Shown here one piece after another: positions 22,205 to 33,000 of a DNA stretch of 64,000 bases. The notes beneath the pieces are model-generated. The model had not been told where the DNA came from and ran no database searches. It worked only from the letters and a program-made list of their open reading frames with translations. Each line of letters opens with the position of its first letter. The stretch's first letter is position 1. The stretch is from contig JALGQZ010000002.1 in assembly GCA_023105745.1 (NCBI GenBank), forward strand, positions 83,221,785-83,285,784. Direction: 5' to 3'. Position numbers and translations under genes: made by a program. This stretch comes from Austropuccinia psidii. Its lineage: Eukaryota > Basidiomycota > Pucciniomycetes > Pucciniales > Sphaerophragmiaceae.

Positions 22205-25200
22205 GTGGGAATCATGATGTGCTCAATGGTTCTCACTTATTTCCTTCAAGAGCACAATTGTGCACTCTGAATACTAGTGTCAAGAAATCTTTAAAATTTC
22301 TTATTTTTTCTTCAATCTCTGATATTTTTTATAGTATTCTCATTGATTCTGGTGCTACAAACTCTTTTATTGCAAAGAATTTTGTTCTCAAGTACTCATT
22401 GACCATGTCAGAGCTCCCTGAAAAGATTCCTCTTTTCATTCTGGATTCCAGTGAATCCACTTCCCTGTTCATCACCCATTATACCAAGTGGGTTGTTGAT
22501 TTACCTTCCTTCCCAAGCTTTGAATGGGATTTCTTTATCATAGATTCACCCAAGGGAGAAGACCTAATATTGGGCTATGATTTTCTTTACCATTTTAATC
22601 CCATTCTTGATTGGAAAAATGGATTGATCACCTATGATTCTAGTCATAAGGATTCTAGTGGTATTATTTCTTGTACTAGTAATGACTTTTCCACTGCTGT
22701 CAACAGTGTTTCTCTGGTTGGTGAACTTAAGACACCTTCCCTTCCTCCTTCTGTCCATAACCCCTCCATTTTTTCCCTCTCAGTCATTACTTCCATTAAG
22801 AGATGAAGTCTTCAAAGAGATAAAAGATGTTGGAGAATATGTTGCTATATCTTCACTTCATCTCTTTCAAGGGGATATGGACCTTCCTCCTTTATCTTTT
22901 CATGCCTCCCTGGAGGAGCAGTGGGATGAGGAGGAAGAGCCAGAAGAGATTGAAACTGTGCTGAAGGTAGTCCCTCCTGTTTATCACAAATATTTGGATG
23001 TATTCTCCAAAGTGAAAGCAGAGAAACTTCCTCCACACTGTGCCTGTGATCATCATATCAAACTGGAGGGTCTTCTACCTCCAGTTGGTGTTATCTACTC
23101 TTTATCAAAGAATGAGTCAGAAACACTGCGGGCCTACATTTCAGAGAATGTAGAGAAGGGTTTCATCAGACCAAGCTCCTCCTCAACAGGAGCACCTGTC
23201 CTTTTTGTTAAGAAAAAGGATGGTGGTCTTCGTTTGTGTGTTGACTACCGCAAACTTAATGCTGTCACTAGGAAGAACAGGTATCCTGTTCCTCCAATGA
23301 ATCAGCTTCTTACCGTCTTTAACGGTGCTACTATCTTCTCCAAGATAGATCTGCGTGGTGCTTATAATCTCCTGAGAATTAAAGAGGGGGATGAGCATTT
23401 AACTGCCTTTAGAACCAAATATGGCAGTTATGAGTATTTGGTTATGCCATTTGGCTTAACCAATGCTCCAGCTTCATTCCAAAATCTTGTGAATGATATC
23501 TTTGCAGATTATTTAGATATTTTTGTTGTAGTATACTTAGATGATATTATGGTCTTCTCTAGCTCTTTGGATGAACATGTTGAACATGTGGCCTCTGTTC
23601 TCCAAAGACTGAGAGACAATAATTTGTTTGCTAAAGCCTCCAAGTGTGTATTCCATGCCTCAAGTGTGGAATACTTGGGCTATGTTGTTTCAAGTGATGG
23701 CCTCAAGATGGATTCTTCAAAAGTCCAACAAATCCTCAATTGGCCTCAGCCCAAGAACATCAAGGCCCTCCAATCTTTTCTTGGCTTTGCCAACTTTTAT
23801 TGTTGTTTCATTAAAAATTATTCCAAAAAAATCTCTGCTCTCACTTCCCTTCTCAAAAAAGATTCTCCCTTCATCTTCAATGAGGAAGCTCTTAGCCAGT
23901 TTCAGATACTCAAAGAAGCTTTCACCACTGCTCCTATCCTCTCTCACTTTAATCCTTCTCTCCCAGCTATTGTAGAGACTGATGCCTCTGATTATGCCTT
24001 GGGTGCTGTACTGAGTCAGGTGAATGACTCAGGAAAGCATCCCATTGCATTTGATAGTCGCAAGCTCTTACCAGCTGAACTCAACTATGAAATTCATGAC
24101 AAGGAACTCCTTGGCATAGTTTGGGCTCTCAAGCGCTGGAGAGCCTTTCTCCTTTCTCTTTCTGATTCTTTTGAGGTCTTGACAGACCATTTTTCTCTCC
24201 AATATTTTATGTCCTCTAAAGTCCTTACTCGTTGTCAAGCCTGTTGGGCTGAATTTTTGTCTGAATTTCACTTTGTTATCACTTACCGCCCAGGCAGGCT
24301 GGCCACTTTACCAGATGCCTTGTCACGTCGGGACGACGTGTACTCAGAGAGGGGGGTGGATTTCATCAGCAAGAATCCTCAAAACTTTCATCAAGCTCTC
24401 AAGCAAAATGAAATTCAAGAGTCAAGATTCTTTTCCATAAAAGTTGAAATGTTTTCAGATTTAGTTGATCAGATCCAAAGACAAGTATGGCAAGACAAAG
24501 ACTATAAGGAGATTCTCAAGAAATTAGCAAGAGGAGAATCAGTCCCAGACTATTCTCTTGAACCTCAAGCAAAATTGTTATTGTTCAAAGATAGAGTAGT
24601 TATTCCAAGCAATCATGAAGTTCAATTGGACATTCTTCAAAGGTGTCATGACTCACCGTTGGCTGGCCATCCTGGCCAGGAGAAGACCCTCAAGCTCATC
24701 AAGAGGGATTTTTATTGGGCTGGCATGAATCAAATCATCAAGGACTATGTGTCCTCATGTCAGCAATGTTCAAGAAACAAGAGCATTCACCATAAGAATT
24801 TTGGATTACTCAAGCCTCTTCAAATTCCATCTGGTCCTTGGAATTCCTTATCAATTGACTTTATCACTCAATTTCCCTTGTCAAGCAACTTTGATTCAAT
24901 TTTAGTAGTTGTAGACAGATTTTCAAAAATGGCAATATTTATTCCAACTTATTCAACAATCACTGCTTTGGACTTAGCTCAAATATTCATTAATCATGTC
25001 TTTTCCAAACATGGTCTTCCAATCAGTATTGTTAGTGATAGAGGTTCATTATTTGTTTCATCATTTTGGACTCAATTATGTCAGCAGCTCAAGATATCAA
25101 GAGATCTTTCAACTGCCTTTCACCCTGAAACAGATGGACAGACAGAGAGGGTAAATCAGATTCTAGAACAGTATCTTCGGATGTATGTCAGTTACCATCA

Positions 25201-25921
25201 AGATGACTGGCACACCTGGCTCCCTCTGGCTGAATTTGCCTATAATAATGCAGAACATTCATCCACAAAGCAATCACCTTTTTTCACCATTTATGGAAGA
25301 AATCCCAGCTTTGACTCAATCCATGTTTCTCAAGATTCACCTGCTGGAAAGGTATCAACAAAACTCCAATCAGTACAGCAAGTTGTCAAAGAAGAATTAG
25401 AGTCAGCAATAAGAAGATTCAAGAAGTATGCAGATAGAAATAGAGCAATTCCACCTGATTTCCAACCTGGGGACAAAGTATGGCTAGCCTCCAAGAACAT
25501 CAAGACAACAAGACCCACCAAGAAGCTCTCAGAAAGATGGTTGGGACCTTTTGAAGTTCTGAAGAAGATTGGCAGCCATGCATATCACCTCAAGTTGCCT
25601 CAACAATGGAAGTCAGTTCACCCTGTTTTCCATATTTCTTTGTTAGAACCAGTGAAGCAATCAACTATCCCAAATCGACATCAATTGCCACCACCACCAG
25701 TAATAGTGGAAGAGCAAGAAGAATGGGAAGTGGCTCAGGTTCTGGACTCAAAACTCAAGAGAGGTTCATTATGGTATTTAGTTGAGTGGAAAGGATTCAG
25801 TGAAGACCCAGAAAGAACAACTTGGGAACCAGCTTCCAACCTTACCAACTCTCCAGACCTTGTCAAGGACTTTCACACTTTGTATCCTGACAAGCCTGGC
25901 CCAAATGCCTCAAGAGTTTGA
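22192..25921 (+). pseudogene. E2 pol: protease, RT, RNase H, integrase, chromodomain (one frameshift)
   Basis: Pol replicates and integrates the element. The protease motif DSGATNSFI is at about 22344. RT has RLCVDYRKLNAVT and the catalytic YLDD near 23532; RNase H (ETDASDYALGAVLSQ) starts near 23968. The integrase zinc-binding region follows near 24640-24780. Catalytic Asp, Asp and Glu lie in SIDFITQF (about 24855), IVSDRGSLF (about 25030) and DGQTERVNQ (about 25135). A chromodomain closes the protein (WEVAQVLDSKLKRGSLWYLV, ending in YPDKPGPN), which in chromoviruses directs integration to marked chromatin. Protease and RT are in different frames because of one extra base at about 22777-22785. 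RT onward (to 25921) is uninterrupted. Confidence 0.9.
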
Positions 25922-25927
25922 TTTTAT

Positions 25928-26338
25928 GATGCTTGGTGGGGATTGGAGGTTATGAAAGTAAGTTCCTCTCCTGGCATGCACCTTTAAGGGGGTATTCTAC
26001 CAAATTTGTTGTAAGCATCACCTTGGCCACTTTGTGAGCACTTGTCAATTTTTTGGGACAGGTTCAGAAGGCCTTGCAACATAATACCCTCAAGATTTGG
26101 ACCTTTCATCAATATTTGGCCCAATCTTTTCTTTTATTTTTCTCTTCTTTCTTTAATCATGCCATAAATTATCTTTCAAGACATTCATTATCAAATTCAT
26201 CTTATGGCATATTTCAATTTTCATTTATGGTGCTTGGTGGGGAGTGGAAGTTATGAAAGTAAGTTCCATCTCCTGGTATGCATCCCTGAGGGGTCTAATT
26301 CTTGTAAAAAACATTACCTTGGCCACGCTGTGAGCATC
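25928..26338 (+). repeat. E2 3' UTR direct repeat (two copies of ~110 bp)
   Basis: Copies at about 25928-26042 and 26229-26338 share GCTTGGTGGGGA, GAAAGTAAGTTCC, CTCCTGG.ATGCA and CCTTGGCCAC...TGTGAGCA. E1 has the same pair at 44618-44728 and 44888-44993. The function is unknown; conservation in two diverged elements suggests a cis-acting RNA element. Confidence 0.7.
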
Positions 26339-27113
26339 AAATGCTTGATTTCATCTTTCAGAATCTTTTGGCCAAAATCAAACAACTCACCACAAGAAAG
26401 GCAACCCCCAGGCATTTCATATTTCTTTCTTTACTCTCTTTCTTTTCTCTCATTTCTTTTTTTTTTCATTTCTTTTATTTTCTTTACTTGTATAATTCTT
26501 GTTTTTTTAATTTCCTTCTTTTAAGCAGCAGTCAATCCTCCCATATTTTTTATTGGGAGGCTAATTCATTTATTTCATGTAAAAAGGGAAATAACAATAG
26601 TAATAATGGAGACCAACTACCAGTAATACGCATCAAAATTTCTTCAAGGTTTCTTTAAACTCTATAACCAAGGCATCTCCAAATCACAAAAGGCGGGGAA
26701 CCAGAGGCAGTGGAGTCAAATATGAATGTCAACTTTGAACTCATTCCTTAAGATCAAAATTGAAAACCAAAACCCAATCAGCAAGGTGTTTATGGCAATT
26801 GACCAATCAAGGAGGGGATAAGAAGAAGATATTCAAGAAAAAAATCAAGTTCATAGAAGAAATTGTTTCAAATGGCCCAATTGGCCAATTTCATCAAGAT
26901 ATGCACTTTGGCACAATTGGCCATATCAGACCTCAAAACATCAAAACAGCCATTTTTCATCAATTCTTATCATAATATGCTTAATTAGGCATATTGGCAA
27001 ATTTGCGCATTTTGCGCACTTTTGCGCACTTTTGCACAAAAGGGCCTTTTTTCTTGTCAAAATCCTTCAAAAGGCCTTTTTGGCCAAAATCATTATAATT
27101 GCGCATTTTGCGC
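26339..27113 (+). other. E2 3' UTR, low complexity
   Basis: Contains a T-rich stretch (about 26,420-26,525) and runs into TTTGCGCA-rich sequence. The frames found here are not supported as genes. I see no motif beyond the flanking repeats. Confidence 0.5.
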
Positions 27114-27475
27114 AAAATGGCCAAAACCCACTTTTAGGCCATTTTTTCACAATAAATCAGTTTTTTCATTATTTTCACCAATTTATGCCAAATATGGCAT
27201 ATTTGCGCATTTGTGCATTTTGCGCAAAAATGCGCAAAATGGCCAAAACCCACCTTTAGGCCATTTTTTCACAAGAAATCAGTTTTTTCATCATTTTCAC
27301 CAATTTATGCCAAATATGGCATATTTGCACATTTGCACATTTTGTGCAAAAATGCGCAAAATGGCCAAAACCCACCTTTAGGCCATTTTTCACAAGAATT
27401 CATTTTTTTTCAGTATTTTCACCAATTAATGCCACATATGGCATATTTGCGCATTTGCGCATTTTTGCGCAAATT
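27114..27475 (+). repeat. 122-bp minisatellite in the E2 3' UTR (3 units)
   Basis: Units start at 27114, 27236 and 27358, each with AAAATGGCCAAAACCCAC, AGGCCATTTTTTCACAA, TTTTCACCAATTTATGCC and a tail of TTTGCGCATTTGCGCA palindromes. Partial tail-like sequence precedes it from about 26,990. Long frames through it arise from the repetition. Confidence 0.85.
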
Positions 27476-27928
27476 GGCCAAAAACCCATTTATTCACACT
27501 TTCAGGGATTTCGGCCAGGACTACTCATTTGGTCCAAAATTTCAATTGTTGGCCACCTTATGCCAACACTCTAACATTCAAAATTATGATGATTTCAAGT
27601 GGTCTTGGGACAAAAACCCAAATCAACCACCTTTCAAAAGCCATGAGGACTCAAGGAAAATTGATGAAGACACTCAAGACAAGATTAAAGGAATTTTTAT
27701 GAAGATTGAAGGCAGTTTGGATGGAACAGAGGAAATTCAGAATCAAAATCAAGGGGAAAATACCTACAAATAGTGAAATGAATATTGGTTTGAGTATTGA
27801 TTGAAGAAGAATTTTTAAGGGGAAAATCTTAAGGAATTGGGGAAAGAACTGTTTGAATTGATTGCAAGCTCATCAAGACTCACTATACTTATGGTGCTCA
27901 GAGCTCACCACTTTCAAGAGGGGGATAA
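27476..27928 (+). other. E2 region before the 3' LTR
   Basis: Unique sequence ending in a purine-rich tract (CAAGAGGGGGATAA) directly before the LTR, the expected plus-strand primer. No gene is seen. Confidence 0.6.
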
Positions 27929-28030
27929 TGTCACAGCCAAGGAGGCAGGGGCATTTCCAATCATCATCAGCAAATCATTATATCATGGATACCCTTCAAA
28001 ACCCAATCAGCAAGGGGGTTTCATTCAACA
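27929..28030 (+). repeat. E2 3' LTR, first part
   Basis: The first 102 bp of the E2 3' LTR, identical to 19339-19440 except for one base. E3 interrupts it after TTCAACA. Confidence 0.95.
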
Positions 28031-29953
28031 TGTAAGATGTGACTATGAAACTGATGATAATATTACTATTAATCAACAGTACTATGTCTGTTCTTATGAA
28101 ATATAATAATAAAATATTATTATAACCACAATTAGATAATTAAAAAATTATTTCTTTCACGTGTTAAGCACTACTAGTGATTTTAACAGTGAGCAAGTAA
28201 TTGTCTACAAGAATCAATTACAAGAAGAATTTAATAATAAAAACTTCTTTATTAAAATAATAAAATTATTTTAATATATAATTATCTTTTGCAAGAATAA
28301 TTATAAAGATAATTCTTGAAGAAAACTATTACTAGAGAAAAACTTTAAGAATTAAGAACAAATGACTCACTAATATTCCAAAGAACTTATTGAAAGGTAA
28401 GAGTAGAGAAATTTGACGTGGAATTGTGGATTTAAGGGATCAAGATGATTTATAACAGTATTACAACAATATATAGTTGGATTCTATGATTTCACGTCTT
28501 TCTGATTGATTCTGAAAGATTTAAAACACTTAAGAATAGCTTGAACTAATACTTACTTGTTGGTAATAATGGTTTAATAAATTTATATGATGATGATACG
28601 GAAAAAACAGCAAGAAGAGGCTTCTTTTAAGTCAATAACAGCTCACAGAGGCGTGCCATGGAGCAAACTGAAAAACCAGTGAGTGAGAAAACAATAAACC
28701 TTTTTGGATTATTGATTGCATCATCTGTTGTCACGTAAGATTATCATAATTACTTAATTGATGCTTTTACGTGACTACCAACCCCAATATGGTTAAGAAT
28801 AAAAGGAGTAACACTTGTAAATCTTCTTTTATTCTAAAATAATCATTGATTTCTCAATGTTATCAATGTTATTGCCAATTTCATCACAGGTTGTAATTAC
28901 TGTGAATTTTTGAAGATTCAGTGTTTCACGTAGAATATTCAAAAATGGACTGTAAGTAAAACTTTTAATTTTACTAGTAAAGCTGTAATTCTTTTTGGTT
29001 GTACCATAGATAATACAGTTCTCCTTTAGTCCTGAAAGTTTCAGAAAGATTCATTAAGAATTGTATTTTTAATGAATTTTTGAAGGTTTTACCTCATTTC
29101 TATGTAGAATTGCAAATAGCAGTGTTTTGCTGGTTGCTATGAGGTAAATCAATGAATATGGGTCCCAAAAGGGTTTTAATTACTCTTTTGGGGTTTATCC
29201 ATGGAAAGTCATTAGTAATTGACATGGTTACAGGAGTGTAAGTAGCTCATTACCTCCTTGGCATGTCAAAATAGCAGGTTATTTGCTATTTTCTGGTGTT
29301 TTACAGTAGTTGTAACTTGGTAACCAAGTTCCCAAAGAGTTTTAGTTTACCAATTGGGCCAAGATGAGCCATGGATCCATGCTCTGGAGCTATCCACGCC
29401 TCTGAGGCCTCAGAAGTTGGGTACCCTGGCTCTCTTTGATGTCTTTTGTCCCCCTTGCCTATTTTTTACGTCAAAATAGTAATTTAAGCTTAAAGTGAGA
29501 TATCCACTATGGGTGTACCAAAAGTCCATGTAAGAATACCATGATATTAAGTGCTCAAAACATGCATAACACTATTCTTAGTGTATATGTAACATGGGAT
29601 TTCTCACTTTCCCATTATTTTGGCTAAAAATCAAGAAAAACAAAAATTTTCACGGATCTTTTATGTGGTATTAATGATGTGGTATTGAAGTATTTTCCAT
29701 TTTACCACCTCAAATACTTAAATTGAGCTTATTCACTCTATGGAGCTACCCTAGGTGAATTTTTGTGTAGAATCCAAATCTGGTCTTAAATCCATGGATT
29801 TACTTACTCAATAAAAAGTTATTCATCTTTTCTGAAATTGAAAATGATGAATTTTGGATATATGCATGACTTATGAGTTGTGCATAATTCAAAATCTCTT
29901 TTTAAGATAATTGTGGCCTATTTGGGTATGTAAAATATACCTCAAGGCTCACA
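28031..29953 (-). repeat. E3 left LTR (3' LTR of the element)
   Basis: Same length as 36393-38315. It contains seven ACGT-core motifs, including a palindromic CACGTG at 28158-28163 and TACGTCA at 29467-29473. There are no indels against the other copy. Confidence 0.95.
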
Positions 29954-30093
29954 TTCCCTCCCACCAAAAAATAAAATTGTATTACAATTTTATTAGTGAT
30001 AAAAGAATAAGGCCCCAAAAAGGGGTAATGTCCACTGTCCAACCTCTTTTCATTACTCAGATCAAGTAATTTAAAGCACATTTATAGACATAT

Positions 30094-33000
30094 TCAGGCT
30101 TGTGGCCTTCTTTCATGTCTAAATCTTCTTAAGAGTTTATCTGAGTCAGGTATTTCTGATTCTGCCATCCATTCATCTTCATGTACTGGATTTCTATATC
30201 TGACAAGATATTCTCTTTGATTTTTACCCCTAAGTCTCCTTTCTTTGATGACTTTCTTAATCTTTTTGTCTTCATTCTGTTCCACAGGTGGTACAGTTAA
30301 AGGAGTTGGGTTTCTTAAAGGAAACAATTCTTTATCAGCTGGTTGATAAGGTTTTATCAAGCTGACTGGAAATGTGGGGTGTTTATTTTCCAATTCACCA
30401 CTCAATTCCACTTGAACTGCATTGGTTCCATGTAAAGCAACAATAACAAAAGGTCCTACATAAGAATCTTTAAGTTTCTTTGGGCCTTTGATATTATTAA
30501 AATTCAAGGTTGAAACTAGAACTAAGTCCCCTACTTTGAAGTCTGGTACTTTATGACTCTTGTCCCACTTCTGTTTTGCATAATCAAAAGCATCATCCAT
30601 ACTTTGTTTTGCGTGGTGTTTTACTTTATCAAGCATTAATTTGAAGCTGGAAGCTGTAGGATGAATGTCAATCAAGTCTTTCCTCAGTGTGTCTGCTGGG
30701 AGTCTTGGATTCCATCCTTTTTCTAACATAGCAGGAGTTTGTCCTGTGGAAGAATGGACTGATGTCTTGTATGCCAATTCTAATGCAGGTATCAAAGTGC
30801 ACCAGTCATTGGTAAAGCCATCTGAGTCTCTGAATTCTAATCCATAAGCACAAAATCTCCTGATCATGTCTTCTAAAGTTTGAATCATCCTCTCTGCTAG
30901 CCCATCTGTTTGAGGGTGATATGCTGTAGAGAATGATAACTTAGTCCCAAACAATCTATGAAGATTGGTCCAAAGTGCAGATGTGAACTTGGGGTCTCTG
31001 TCACTTATGATATTCTTAAATAACCCTGTATGAGAAATAACTCTACTCCATAAAAGAAGAGCTGTATCCATAGCAGTGTCATCTTTATGACATGGTAAGA
31101 ATATGGGAGTTATGCTATATCTGTCTACAATGACTAAACAAGCATTATAACTTTTGTCACCACTTGGAGGAAGTGCTGTGACCCAATCCATGTGAACAAC
31201 TTCCCAAGGGGATTTTGGTTCTTGAATATGGATCATTAATCCTAATTTCTTGCCTGTACTCCTGTTTGCTTTTTGGCATCTATCACAGGTATGGCAATAT
31301 TCAATGGTTTCTTTTCTCCAAGATGGCCACCATGCACAGTTCTTCACCTTTTCAAGTGTTCTGTCTTCTGATAGGTGTCCAGAGTAAATGCTATCATGGC
31401 ATTCATGAAGAATGGTATTGATGAGCAATCTACTACACAATGTCATCACACAAGAATGTTTTGTTCTATGGTAAATAATCCCATCAAACAAGTGAAATCT
31501 TCCTTCAGAATAGGAATTTTTCCAAACTTCATCTAGTGTATTAACCAAAGATGTGTCTTTGCAGTCTTTATCCAATAAAGAAGTCAAGATATGGCAATTC
31601 TTGTCTTGTTTATAAGACTCTCTGACCTCTTCAAAGAATTCAGTCCCAATATCAGTTATGTTAATCCTTTCAATTGGAATCTGTGGTTCAGCTTCCAAAG
31701 GTACATAAGCTGGGTTATCAGGAGTGTTGGCTAAAGCCCATCTACTAAGTCCATCAGCATTTTTGTGAATGTTTCCTGCTTTATGAACTATAGTCATGTT
31801 TCCTCTATATTCTTGAATGGCTATTTGCCATCTCAACATATGTCTGTTGGGAGTTTTCATGTTAAGAAGTGATTTCACGGCATTACAGTCAGTTATCACT
31901 TCAAAAACACTTCCATCAAGGTAATAGTGTAATTTCTCAAGTGCCCATACCAAACATAAGCACTCCATTTGGCTTGCACCATATCTGGCTTCTGTTGGTT
32001 TGATTTGTCTTGAGATATAACAAACTGGTCCTTCTGTAGGTTTGTCATCAATAATTTGGACTTGGTGTAGGGCTGCCCCTAATCCATCCCCACATGCATC
32101 AATGTACAATTTAAAAGGAATATTCCAGTCAGGCATGAGGAGTAAAGGTGCTTCTTTAAGGGCTTTCTTTATCTTCTCATAAGCTTTAATTCTTTCCTGT
32201 GTCATTTCAAATACAGTCTGTTGATCACAGATTCTATAAAGTGACTTGGCTAGAATTGCAAAATCTTTCAAGTGTTGCCTATAGTAACTAGCAAATCCAA
32301 GAAAAGACATCATTTCTTTTTTATTCTGGGGTATTGGCTTAAGTAACACTGCTGCTACTTTATTCTTGTCAATACCCAAGCTCAAACCAGAAACAACATG
32401 TCCTAATGCTTTGAGTTCTTCAAAACCAAAATTGCATTTCTTAAGTGAAATTTTCATGTTCACTTCTGCAACTTTATGAAGTACTCTTGCAAGTCTTTCA
32501 AGGTGCAAAGACCATGAGTCAGAACATATAATAATATCATCAATATAAATGATAAGCCATCCTTCAGACAATTCTGTGGGGAAGATGGTATTCATCATTC
32601 TTTGATAATGAGATGGAGAATTTTTAATGCCAAATGGCATTCTAAGATACTCATAAATACCACAGTGAGTGATAATTCTAAGTAATTTCCTAGCTTTAGG
32701 CGTCAAAACATTTTGATGGAAGCCTTTTAATGCATCCATTGATGTTATATACTTGGCTTTAGACAATTGAGTCAAGGTTTCTTGGATCCTAGGGATTGGA
32801 TACCTATCTGGAACTGTGTAGGTATTCAAAGCTCTAAAATCTCCAACCATTCTTGACTTATCATTATGCCATGCAATAATAACAGGTGTTGTCACTTCAA
32901 CTTCCTCATTATGGCCTACTTTCCTTAGCACACCAAGTTGGATCAACTCTTGGATATGTTTTTCCAAGGCCTCTCTAGCTCTGGGACTGGCTGGATAAGC

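Noticed and set aside
22700..22806. Programmed frameshift between protease and RT in E2
   Set aside because: E1 changes frame here in a different direction and through a different lesion (a small deletion), so both look like independent mutations of one ancestral frame.
27022..27773. Repetitive frames of up to 186 codons rich in FCAKM-like repeats
   Set aside because: Produced by the 122-bp minisatellite, whose period leaves different frames open in different units; no codon-level conservation.
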